This document shows, piece after piece, positions 1-6,356 of a stretch of DNA of 64,000 nucleotides (position 1 is the stretch's first letter; each line of letters begins with the position of its first letter). Source of the stretch: Agathobaculum ammoniilyticum. Its GTDB lineage: Bacteria; Bacillota; Clostridia; Oscillospirales; Butyricicoccaceae. Location of the stretch: the NCBI RefSeq assembly GCF_025567315.1, contig NZ_JAOQJE010000008.1, positions 1 to 64,000 on the forward strand, in the 5' to 3' direction. Both the position numbers and the translations under genes were made by a program. The notes below the pieces were generated by a model that was given only the letters and a program-made list of their open reading frames with translations, ran no database searches and was not told where the DNA came from.

Positions 1-23
1 GGCGTGCGATTCTTTCTGGCCAT
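1..23 (-). CDS. Transposase N-terminus (partial)
   Basis: Only the first seven codons are visible, reading MARKNRT, which is a typical beginning of IS256-family (mutator-type) transposases. The ATG at 23 has an AGGAGG six to seven bases upstream. The gene runs off the left edge, so family and integrity cannot be judged from the sequence here. The call rests on the combination of this start, the ribosome site and the repeat-like terminus at 69-95. Confidence 0.35.
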
Positions 24-95
24 ATGTATAACCTCCTGTGTGATGCTTCTATTCTACACCACTCAGGAGGTTTACACATAATTTGAAACAGCCTC
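1..95 (-). mobile_element. End of an insertion sequence (IS256-like), cut by the window edge
   Basis: Positions 69-95, read on the minus strand, give a GAGGCTGTTTCAAATTATG-type terminus that resembles the terminal inverted repeats I know from IS256-family elements of Firmicutes. About 50 bases inside it a strong AGGAGG precedes an ATG at 23. The rest of the element lies outside the window, so the opposite repeat and the target duplication cannot be checked. Positions 96-150 show no feature. Confidence 0.4.
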
Positions 96-150
96 ACGGC
101 AGTCGTTTTACCCGCCTGCCGCCTAAGATAGATTTCGCTAATTATAGTTG

Positions 151-1005
151 TTAGCCTTCTTCTGACTGTGGCAACAGTGATAACAATTCCGCAGCAATTT
201 CGGCTGCAGTCATCGTTGCAGTGGTCATTGCTAACTTGCTCCCAATAATAGGACTATACGCCATAACATCTTTCTTAGTTAAGTTGTGCCAAACGGGTAA
301 AAGTATCTTTCCATTGATGCTTTCCAGCTGAAAAAGCCCATCCAATTCAGCTTTTGTCCAGTACTTACCGTCTTTGATGTAATCAGGTGAAAGAATCGCA
401 ACACCAAATCTGGACTTCTTGAGGCCGTCATCAATTCTGGCTCTCATCGAGTCTCCCCATTTGATTTCGCTGGTATCATACCATACCTTGACTCCTAACT
501 TGCGAAGCTCGTCTACAAATTCATCGACGAATTCCTCTTTATCTTCCCATGCGTGGGAAACAAACACATCATACTCTGGCAAAGTGCTTTCTTCCATTCT
601 ACTTGTTAGCATGGCAGGGGGCACTGAAAGCGCTTGCAGTTCTTCAATCCTTCGTTCGTAGGATTGTTGCATCTGTTTGGCCGCCATGCTCTGCTTTTTC
701 TGAGCTTTAGTTTCTTCTTTTTGCAGGTGGAGGGCGGCATCGTTGCGCTTTTTTCGTTTGTTCGCAATCTTATTAGCTAAGGCTGCGCTCTCGCCAGATG
801 CCCTATTTGCTGCAGATAGGTGATTATCTCGCTGTTTCAATTTACTTCTTACCGTTGCAGTAGATGCATTTTTACTGATAGTAATGTTCGCAGCTTTTCT
901 TTGCTCCTCGGCAGCTTTCTTATCGAGAGTAGCTTTCTTTTTTTCTAAATTTGCGATATCTTTATCATGTGCATTCACAGTTCTTTGGTATTGTTCGATT
1001 GACAT
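151..1005 (-). CDS. Coiled-coil TIR domain protein, putative defence effector
   Basis: This 284-residue protein has a Lys/Glu/Ala-rich, probably coiled-coil N-terminal half (about 1-125) and a C-terminal TIR domain (about 145-275) opening with YDVFVSHAWED. The box WTKAE at 216-220 places a glutamate (E220) where TIR NADases carry their catalytic residue. Bacterial TIR proteins often cleave or convert NAD during phage defence; that role is inferred here. A longer reading frame exists upstream, but the ATG at 1005 has GGAGG seven bases before it. Downstream of a DUF2188 gene and a zinc-ribbon gene on the same strand, near an IS end, so horizontal acquisition is likely. No signal peptide or membrane segment is seen. 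Confidence 0.85.
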   Translation of the reverse strand: MSIEQYQRTVNAHDKDIANLEKKKATLDKKAAEEQRKAANITISKNASTATVRSKLKQRDNHLSAANRASGESAALANKIANKRKKRNDAALHLQKEETKAQKKQSMAAKQMQQSYERRIEELQALSVPPAMLTSRMEESTLPEYDVFVSHAWEDKEEFVDEFVDELRKLGVKVWYDTSEIKWGDSMRARIDDGLKKSRFGVAILSPDYIKDGKYWTKAELDGLFQLESINGKILLPVWHNLTKKDVMAYSPIIGSKLAMTTATMTAAEIAAELLSLLPQSEEG

Positions 1006-1072
1006 ATGTGCCTCCAGATTCTCGTAATATCGATGGAAACGGGGCATGTCCGCAGGACATGCCCCATTGGTG

Positions 1073-1297
1073 TTATCCTCTTGGAGGGAAGGAGTCCTTC
1101 CCGTGAGAGTCCTTGTCCCTGATTCGCCCGTCAGGTCGATGAATAACCAGTTCGGAACCTTGATTGCGAGCAATCTCGCGGGCGATGTCTATCGCATCCT
1201 TTTGCGTAGTGGTGCGTGCAGTAGCGCGGGTATTACCTGCGCCTTTAACCTGCCACCCGCCATTAGGATGAGGGGTTACATGCTGATTTTTACCCAT
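1073..1297 (-). CDS. DUF2188 domain protein
   Basis: This 74-residue protein matches the DUF2188 pattern: an N-terminal HVTPHPNGGWQVKGAGN, a central helix with DAIDIAREIARNQGSELVIH, and a C-terminal RPDGRIRDKDSHGKD. The fold and function of the family are not established; members are common in mobile and accessory DNA. I chose the ATG at 1297, which has AGGTGA upstream; a GTG at 1306 is in frame and lies next to the stop codon of the preceding small gene at 1308-1310. It lies 67 bases before the TIR gene on the same strand, so the three minus-strand genes probably form one transcript. Confidence 0.75.
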   Translation of the reverse strand: MGKNQHVTPHPNGGWQVKGAGNTRATARTTTQKDAIDIAREIARNQGSELVIHRPDGRIRDKDSHGKDSFPPRG

Positions 1298-1307
1298 GTC
1301 GGTCACC

Positions 1308-1415
1308 TCACTTCAAACGTGTCACGCGCCCACAATGAGGGCACTTAGATGGATTAGTAACAGGGATGATGCGTTTGCCACAACGGCAAATGTAATATTT
1401 GTACTTAATAGTCAT
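1308..1415 (-). CDS. Small zinc-ribbon protein, 35 residues
   Basis: The frame encodes 35 residues beginning MTIKYKYYICRCGKRI and containing a second pair CPHCG, so it holds two CxC/CxxC knuckles spaced like a zinc ribbon. AGGAGA lies six bases before the ATG at 1415. Its TGA ends two bases before the possible GTG start of the DUF2188 gene, which suggests translational coupling. The function is unknown. The strong ribosome site, paired cysteines and tight spacing argue that it is real despite its size. Confidence 0.6.
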   Translation of the reverse strand: MTIKYKYYICRCGKRIIPVTNPSKCPHCGRVTRLK

Positions 1416-1504
1416 GATGATCTCCTAAAAGTGAATTTTATCTATATAATCACACTATCGGGAAAAGACTGCGTTTTTTTACCTTTCTAGACACAGATTT
1501 TATA

Positions 1505-1533
1505 TTGCAATCGGAAATCAAGCATGGTACAAT
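1505..1533 (+). promoter_or_regulatory. Sigma-A-like promoter overlapped by palindromes
   Basis: TTGCAA at 1505-1510 and TACAAT at 1528-1533 are separated by 17 bases. The -10 box is inside a perfect palindrome at 1528-1541 (TACAAT-AA-ATTGTA), and a wider inverted repeat pairs CATGGTAC (1523-1530) with GTACCATG (1554-1561). The dyads look like an operator over the start site, or a 5' hairpin in the RNA. Confidence 0.45.
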
Positions 1534-1539
1534 AAATTG

Positions 1540-1620
1540 TACATTATGACAAAGTACCATGTTCCGTGCTTCTGTCATCTCGCAGGACACCGAGTTGCCG
1601 CTCGGTGTCTTTTTCTTTTC
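1540..1620 (+). ncRNA. Candidate small RNA of about 75-80 nt
   Basis: A promoter at 1505-1533 and an intrinsic terminator at 1586-1620 delimit a short plus-strand transcript between two minus-strand genes. No convincing protein gene lies inside it. It does not resemble an RNA family I recognise. It could be an antisense or regulatory RNA of the neighbouring accessory genes, or an orphan promoter and terminator. Confidence 0.35.
1586..1620 (+). terminator. Intrinsic terminator
   Basis: A nine-base-pair stem GACACCGAG/CTCGGTGTC (1586-1594 with 1601-1609) is followed by a T-rich tract on the plus strand. There is no T-tract on the other side, so it works for plus-strand transcription although both flanking genes are on the minus strand. 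Confidence 0.7.
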
Positions 1621-1625
1621 TCTTT

Positions 1626-2921
1626 TTATGTGTTGTTGTCAAAGAACGGTTCCGGCCTGCATCCGAAAGCGCCTTCCAGTATGCGATTTGCCAGATTTAC
1701 TTTTGCACGAGAAGTTTTAAAGTCGCTCATCCTATGTAAAACACTCTTTCCGCGACTGTCCTTTTCAGTTATCCACACTTGATCCCGGCGATAGTTGCCA
1801 TCGACCAAAAGTGGTTGGTGTGAAGTGCAGATAAGCTGCGCATGATGCGGATTGCTCTCTTCGTTGATAAACAGGTTGATAATCTCCTTGGCCAACGAAA
1901 GATGGAGACCGTTTTCTAACTCGTCGATGATGAGAGTGCCACCCGTCTCCAAAACATCAAAGAGATATGGCAACGCGGTGAAAAGCTTTACTGTTCCTAA
2001 GGATTCGTCAGCGAAAAAGGAAAGCGGCGCGCTGGTTGTTTCTTCACCGTTTTCATATACTGCATGTCGTGAATCTATGCCAACCTTTGTCTTCTTGGTA
2101 ATGAGTTCTCGATTCTCAAAATCATCAGAAGAAATCTTATGGCGGGCAACCTCCTCTTCCTCGAAGGAAACTTTGATATCGCGAAGGGTCGGATCAGCTT
2201 TCCTGACTATGCTAATATACTTCCTGAGGCGCTCATCAGAGAAAGTTTTCTTTGGGTTAACAGGATCTAGCCTGCCAGCTGCCATATTGACTACGTTGAT
2301 TCCGCTTATTGCAGCAACGATTTTGGAAGCCAGTGGAGTGTTAAGCATTCCAGCAACCGGAAGACACAGCGTTTCTGCTTTAACAGTATGCTTTGCGGCG
2401 TCAAATCCTTTTAAATCCGAGCGAAGCGTAATGTCTTTAAAAGAAGACGAGGTGCGTTCAAGCAACTTTTCCGTTCTTCGATATTTTTTGGTAAGCAGTT
2501 CATAGACAACTTCTTTCCCTTTGACAGAAAAGGCGTAGTGGTAAGTTATATCGTCTATGATAAGCTCAATTGCGAATTTTGTGGGCCGCTCTTGGAAACT
2601 GGTATCAAACGCAAAAGTTTTTACAGGGGTATCCATTTCTTTCAACTGGGGAATGGAAAGCAACTGTGCGGCGTCTGTCGCGGATAATGGAGAAATAAGG
2701 AGGAGACGTTGAATCTCCCGGAGAATCTTGCAGAAAAACGTTTTGCCAGATCCATTGGCACCGTACAGAAACGAGACCTTGTTAAATCGGCTGTCTCCGC
2801 AGACGAATGTATTGTCAAGGTGCTCTTTTTTACTGAGATCCGCTTCTGTTGTGAAGGTGATTGGTTCAGCAAACGAAGCGAAGTTCTCAACAGAAATCGA
2901 CTTCAAAATGAGGTTTTCCAT
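1626..2921 (-). CDS. AAA15-type ATPase (COG1106-like), putative defence protein
   Basis: The 431-residue protein has a Walker A motif GANGSGKT at 54-61, an ABC/SMC-like Walker B TLIIDE near 329-334 followed by ELENGLH, and a switch histidine in CTSHQP near 368. The insert between them is long and charged, as in OLD/RloC/AbiL-like AAA15 ATPases that occur in phage defence. No nuclease or Toprim domain is visible in this chain and no partner gene is adjacent, so it may act alone or have lost its partner. The ATG at 2921 was chosen because AGGAG lies upstream; an earlier in-frame start lacks a site. It lies in the AT-rich acquired part of the window. Confidence 0.8.
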   Translation of the reverse strand: MENLILKSISVENFASFAEPITFTTEADLSKKEHLDNTFVCGDSRFNKVSFLYGANGSGKTFFCKILREIQRLLLISPLSATDAAQLLSIPQLKEMDTPVKTFAFDTSFQERPTKFAIELIIDDITYHYAFSVKGKEVVYELLTKKYRRTEKLLERTSSSFKDITLRSDLKGFDAAKHTVKAETLCLPVAGMLNTPLASKIVAAISGINVVNMAAGRLDPVNPKKTFSDERLRKYISIVRKADPTLRDIKVSFEEEEVARHKISSDDFENRELITKKTKVGIDSRHAVYENGEETTSAPLSFFADESLGTVKLFTALPYLFDVLETGGTLIIDELENGLHLSLAKEIINLFINEESNPHHAQLICTSHQPLLVDGNYRRDQVWITEKDSRGKSVLHRMSDFKTSRAKVNLANRILEGAFGCRPEPFFDNNT

Positions 2922-2944
2922 CTCTTTCGCTCCTTTCTTAGTAT

Positions 2945-2973
2945 AAGGTATCACACAACGAGACAAATGTCAA
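2945..2973 (-). promoter_or_regulatory. Probable promoter of the ATPase gene
   Basis: On the minus strand TTGACA (2968-2973) stands 17 bases before TACCTT (2945-2950), about 25 bases from the start codon at 2921. The -10 box is poor while the -35 box is perfect, which would fit a regulated promoter. Confidence 0.45.
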
Positions 2974-3107
2974 TAATTAAAATGGATTTTTCTACATATA
3001 TGCAGAAAAAACGGAAACAGCTTGATTTATTAACATTGATGTCGATTAAATGCATTTAAGATGCTATTAGCATCCATGATCAACTGCTTAATCTAAAGTA
3101 AAGGGGA
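2974..3107. other. AT-rich intergenic DNA
   Basis: No gene is visible. A short inverted repeat GATGCTA/TAGCATC lies at about 3060-3074. Base composition rises to the high GC of the rest of the window after about 3140, so the right edge of the acquired block is probably close to here. No tRNA or direct repeat marks the junction. Confidence 0.4.
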
Positions 3108-3136
3108 TTGTCAGTAGGAGCGGATTGCGGTATAAT
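3108..3136 (+). promoter_or_regulatory. Strong sigma-A promoter for a candidate small RNA
   Basis: TTGTCA (3108-3113) and a perfect TATAAT (3131-3136) have a 17-base spacer. No start codon with a ribosome site follows before the terminator at 3210-3245. Confidence 0.65.
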
Positions 3137-3142
3137 CCAATT

Positions 3143-3245
3143 ATCCTTGGACGCCCTGAGCCCCTCCCCGCCAAAACACCCCCAACGTCTCACCAAAGTA
3201 ACCAATCAGGACCCAAGGTACGGAAACGTGCTTTGGGTCTTTTTT
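3143..3245 (+). ncRNA. Candidate C-rich small RNA of about 100 nt
   Basis: Promoter 3108-3136 and terminator 3210-3245 define a short transcript with no reading frame of note. Its 5' part is unpaired-looking and contains several C-runs (CCCCTCCCC, CACCCCC and TCTCACC), which are complementary to Shine-Dalgarno sequences. Such C-rich stretches are typical of trans-acting sRNAs such as RoxS/RsaE. It does not match tmRNA, SRP RNA, 6S RNA or a riboswitch I know. Confidence 0.5.
3210..3245 (+). terminator. Intrinsic terminator of the candidate small RNA
   Basis: A 13-base stem (3210-3222 with 3227-3239, one G-T wobble and one internal mismatch) carries a GAAA tetraloop and is followed by six T. 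The nearest upstream gene is on the other strand, so it needs a plus-strand transcript to act on. Confidence 0.75.
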
Positions 3246-3398
3246 GTTCAGAAATGAGCGGAAATTGGCGGGAGATCGGTTTTTGATGTTCGGAATGGAA
3301 CGGAAATAAAATGATTCGGAAAAATGTCCTCGGATGAAATCTGTCCGAATTTCGTGGGATGTTCGGGCGGCTTTCGGCGGGAGGATAACAAAAAATCC

Positions 3399-3427
3399 TT
3401 GACAAATCCCGCAAAGAGCGGTACACT
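3399..3427 (+). promoter_or_regulatory. Promoter of the metNIQ leader
   Basis: A perfect TTGACA (3399-3404) is 17 bases before TACACT (3422-3427). The transcript would start near 3434, about 45 bases before the leader peptide start codon. The region 3246-3398 upstream shows no gene. Confidence 0.7.
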
Positions 3428-3477
3428 AATAACCAAGCAATATACTATAGAAATTGTAGGAAAAGGAGGAGACCGTA

Positions 3478-3546
3478 ATGCTGGCACTGCGAATGTCCAT
3501 GTGCATGATGTGCGGTTTTGCTCGTTTTTCTGCAATACAGCCGTAA
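3478..3546 (+). CDS. Met/Cys-rich leader peptide of metNIQ, 22 residues
   Basis: An AAGGAGGA seven bases upstream drives a 22-codon frame whose product has five methionines (1, 6, 8, 10, 11) and cysteines at 9 and 12, with the core MSMCMMC. The frame ends at 3546, some 70 bases before an intrinsic terminator that stands just upstream of metN. This is the classic layout of amino-acid-starvation attenuation: a ribosome stalling on the Met/Cys codons would change RNA folding. I infer this mechanism; it has not been shown here. Met transport genes in Firmicutes are usually under SAM riboswitches or T-boxes, and neither is visible in this leader. Confidence 0.65.
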   Translation: MLALRMSMCMMCGFARFSAIQP

Positions 3547-3613
3547 CAGGGCTGTTATGCTGCAAGCGGGCCGTATTTGTCATGCGGCGCGATGCGGTTC
3601 AGATGGAAAGCGA

Positions 3614-3646
3614 GCGGAAAGCAGGACTGCTTTCCGCTTTTATTTT
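3614..3646 (+). terminator. Attenuator terminator upstream of metN
   Basis: The stem GCGGAAAGCAG/CTGCTTTCCGC (3614-3624 with 3627-3637) is followed by TTTTATTTT. It ends 20 bases before the metN start. Its left arm could instead pair with TTTTTCTGC at 3525-3533, inside the distal part of the leader peptide frame, which offers an antiterminator that a stalled ribosome would leave free. Confidence 0.75.
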
Positions 3647-3666
3647 GAAACAAGGGGGAATAAGGT

Positions 3667-4686
3667 TTGGAACAGGATGTTATTGTGCGAATCCAAAACC
3701 TGAATAAGACGTTCCGCGGGCGCGCGGGTACGGTTGTGGCGCTTGACGGTGTCAGCCTGGACATCAGACGCGGCGAGATATTTGGCATCATCGGCCTGTC
3801 TGGCGCGGGCAAATCCACGCTGGTGCGGTGCATCAATTTTCTGGAAAAGCCGACCGAGGGTACGGTCACGGTGGACGGGCAGGAGCTGGGGGCGCTTTCC
3901 AAAAAGGAGCTGCTGCAGGCGCGCCGCTCCATGGGCATGATCTTCCAGCAGTTCAACCTGCTGCAACAGCGCACCGCGCTGCAAAATATCTGCTTCCCGT
4001 TGGAAATCGCGGGGACGGGTAAGGCGGAGGCGGAAAAGCGGGCGCGCGAACTGCTCGATATCGTCGGCCTGAGCGACCGCGCGGGCAATTACCCATCCCA
4101 GCTTTCCGGCGGCCAGCAGCAGCGCGTGGCCATCGCGCGAGCCCTGGCGACCAACCCTAAGATCCTGCTCTGCGACGAGGCGACCAGCGCGCTGGACCCG
4201 ACGACGACGCGCTCCATCCTCGCGCTGCTTAAGGAGATCAATCAGACGCTCGGCATCACGATTGTGGTCATCACGCATGAGATGGCGGTCATCGAGGAGA
4301 TCTGTCAGCGCGTGGCGATCATCGATTCCAGCCGCATCGCAGAGGTCGGCACGGTCGATCGGGTGTTCACCCGCCCGCAGTCCGCGATGGCCAAGCAGCT
4401 GATCTATCCGGATGGCAGGCGGGAGCGCCTGGCCACGGGCAGGCATTACTGCCGCATCGTGTTTGATGGAAACTCGTCGTTTGAGCCGGTGGTATCCAAC
4501 ATGGTGCTGGAATGCAAGGCGCCGGTCAATATCATGTTTGCGGACACCAAGGATATCGACGGGAAGGCATATGGCCAGATGATCCTGCAGTTGCCGGAGG
4601 ATGAACGCGCGGCAAAGCGGGCGCTGGCCTATCTGGAAACGCAGAACGTGCATGTAGAGGAGGGCGACGCGCATGCTTTCACCTGA
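3667..4686 (+). CDS. metN: Methionine ABC transporter ATP-binding protein MetN
   Basis: The 339-residue ATPase energises uptake of D/L-methionine with MetI and MetQ. Walker A is GLSGAGKST at 43-51, the signature LSGGQQQR is near 145, and Walker B is ILLCDEATSALD near 165. The C-terminal 75 residues form the NIL domain through which intracellular methionine inhibits the MetNI pump, so activity is probably feedback controlled. The start is a TTG at 3667 with AGGGGGA about eight bases upstream. It overlaps metI by 14 bases and follows a Met-rich leader and attenuator. Confidence 0.93.
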   Translation: MEQDVIVRIQNLNKTFRGRAGTVVALDGVSLDIRRGEIFGIIGLSGAGKSTLVRCINFLEKPTEGTVTVDGQELGALSKKELLQARRSMGMIFQQFNLLQQRTALQNICFPLEIAGTGKAEAEKRARELLDIVGLSDRAGNYPSQLSGGQQQRVAIARALATNPKILLCDEATSALDPTTTRSILALLKEINQTLGITIVVITHEMAVIEEICQRVAIIDSSRIAEVGTVDRVFTRPQSAMAKQLIYPDGRRERLATGRHYCRIVFDGNSSFEPVVSNMVLECKAPVNIMFADTKDIDGKAYGQMILQLPEDERAAKRALAYLETQNVHVEEGDAHAFT

Positions 4687-5326
4687 TTTCTGGGCGCAGG
4701 CCCTGTGGGAAACCTTGTACATGGTCGCGGTATCCACCGTGGTGTCCTATGCGATCGGGCTGCCGGTCGGCCTGCTGCTGGTGGTGAGCGATAAGGGCGG
4801 CATCCGCCCGATTCCGGTACTCAACACCGTGCTGGGCGTGGTTGTCAATATTCTGCGCTCGGTGCCGTTCCTGATCCTGGGCGTTATGATTACGCCGATG
4901 ACGCGCGCGATCACAGGCTCCTCGATTGGCACGACCGCGATGATCGTGCCGCTGACCATGGCGGCCGCCCCCTATGTGGCGCGCATGGTAGAATCCTCCA
5001 TCAAGGAGGTGCCGTTTGGCGTGATCGAGGCCGCGCAGTCTATGGGGGCAAGCCCGTGGCAGATCGTGTGGAAGGTGCTTGTGCCGGAGGCCAAGCCCTC
5101 GCTCATGGTCGGCGGCGCGATCTCGGTCGTCACTATCCTGGGCTATTCCGCGATGGCCGGCTTTATCGGCGGCGGCGGCCTGGGCGCAGTGGCAGTCACC
5201 TATGGCTATAACCGCTATCAGTTCGATATTATGCTGGTTGCGGTGATCATCATTGTCGTGGTCGTGCAGATCTTCCAGGAGGCCGGCCTTTGGCTGGCGC
5301 GCCGGCTGGATAAGCGCAACCGGTAA
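4673..5326 (+). CDS. metI: Methionine ABC transporter permease MetI
   Basis: A 217-residue inner-membrane permease with about five hydrophobic segments and the EAA coupling loop (EAAQSMGASPWQIVWKV) near residues 118-135, which contacts MetN. Length and sequence fit the MetI family (BPD_transp_1). The start overlaps the end of metN, so translation is probably coupled. It is followed by a perfect palindrome and then metQ. Confidence 0.93.
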   Translation: MLSPDFWAQALWETLYMVAVSTVVSYAIGLPVGLLLVVSDKGGIRPIPVLNTVLGVVVNILRSVPFLILGVMITPMTRAITGSSIGTTAMIVPLTMAAAPYVARMVESSIKEVPFGVIEAAQSMGASPWQIVWKVLVPEAKPSLMVGGAISVVTILGYSAMAGFIGGGGLGAVAVTYGYNRYQFDIMLVAVIIIVVVVQIFQEAGLWLARRLDKRNR

Positions 5327-5341
5327 AGCAATTTGTTTTGT

Positions 5342-5360
5342 TATCATTAAATTAATGATA
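5342..5360. repeat. Perfect palindrome between metI and metQ
   Basis: TATCATTAA-A-TTAATGATA forms nine-base arms around a single base. There is no adjoining T-tract, so it is not a terminator. It could be a protein-binding site or an RNA processing hairpin that sets the amount of MetQ message relative to MetNI. Confidence 0.6.
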
Positions 5361-5418
5361 TGGGGGCGGCGCTGCGGCCGCGCGCCGTCCCACCAATGAG
5401 AAAAGGAGAGAACTGATT

Positions 5419-6267
5419 ATGAAAAAGAAAATCGCAGCTTTGCTTGCGGGCGCGCTGTGCCTGACAGCGCTTGCAGCCTGCGGCGGGAACAGCCAGGACC
5501 AGGACGCGGATAACGGCGGCGCATCGGATGACGCGGCAAAGACCATTACGGTCGGCGCGTCGCCCACGCCCCATGCGGAGATCCTGAAGGCGGCAAAGGA
5601 CGTGCTGTCCGAGGCGGGCTACACGCTCGAAGTGGTGGAGTTCACCGACTATGTGACCCCGAACACTGCGCTGGTTGAGGGCGAACTGGACGCGAACTAT
5701 TTCCAGCATATCCCGTACCTGAACAACTTCAATAAGGAGAACAACGGCGACCTGGTCCCCGCGATCGAGATGCACTATGAGCCGTTCGGCATCTACCCGG
5801 GCAAGACCGCGACGCTGGACGAAGTGGCGGACGGCGCTACCATCGCCGTGCCGAACGATGGCTCCAACGAGACGCGCGCGCTGCTGCTTCTGCAGGACGC
5901 GGGTCTGATTAAGCTTAAGGACGGGATCGACCCGACCTCGGACGCGACCAAGCTGGACATCGTGGAAAACCCGAAGAACCTGGATATCCAGGAGATCGCC
6001 GCGGAGCAGCTCCCGCGTTCGCTGCAGGACGTTGACCTTGCGGTCATCAACGGCAACTATGCCCTGCAGGCCGACCTGAACGCCAAGGAGGACTCGCTCA
6101 TCACGGAAAATCCGGAGTATGCGCAGGTATACGTCAACGTGATCGCCTGCCGCAGCGGCGACGAGGACAGCGAAAAAATTCAGGCGCTGGCCGAGGCGCT
6201 GCAGAGCGATACGGTCAAGCAGTTCATCGAGGAAACCTATAAGGGCGCCGTGGTGGCGACTTACTAA
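5419..6267 (+). CDS. metQ: Methionine-binding lipoprotein MetQ
   Basis: A 282-residue lipoprotein with a signal peptide MKKKIAALLAGALCL and lipobox LAAC (Cys21 acylated), followed by a low-complexity acidic linker and a NlpA/MetQ domain (VGASPTPHAEILKAAKDVL, YFQHIPYLNNFN). It captures methionine outside the membrane and delivers it to MetI. AGGAGAG precedes the ATG. Last gene of the metNIQ operon, ended by the hairpin at 6324-6351. Confidence 0.95.
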   Translation: MKKKIAALLAGALCLTALAACGGNSQDQDADNGGASDDAAKTITVGASPTPHAEILKAAKDVLSEAGYTLEVVEFTDYVTPNTALVEGELDANYFQHIPYLNNFNKENNGDLVPAIEMHYEPFGIYPGKTATLDEVADGATIAVPNDGSNETRALLLLQDAGLIKLKDGIDPTSDATKLDIVENPKNLDIQEIAAEQLPRSLQDVDLAVINGNYALQADLNAKEDSLITENPEYAQVYVNVIACRSGDEDSEKIQALAEALQSDTVKQFIEETYKGAVVATY

Positions 6268-6323
6268 AACAGGCCATCAGACAGGGAGGCAAAGCCGCCC
6301 CGTTTGGAGGATGGATCAAAAAA

Positions 6324-6351
6324 AGAACCGCTGGAAAGCGGTTCTTTTTTT
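6324..6351. terminator. Bidirectional terminator between metQ and fabD
   Basis: AGAACCGCT (6324-6332), loop GGAA, AGCGGTTCT (6337-6345), with T-tracts on both strands. It serves the convergent genes metQ and fabD. Confidence 0.85.
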
Positions 6352-6356
6352 GATTC

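Noticed and set aside
2974..3107. Attachment site of the accessory block
   Set aside because: No tRNA gene, integrase or direct repeat was found at this junction, so only a composition change supports a boundary.
3324..3707. 127-codon plus-strand frame across the metN leader
   Set aside because: It runs through the promoter, leader peptide and terminator in a different frame and has no ribosome site; the 22-codon frame at 3478 fits much better.
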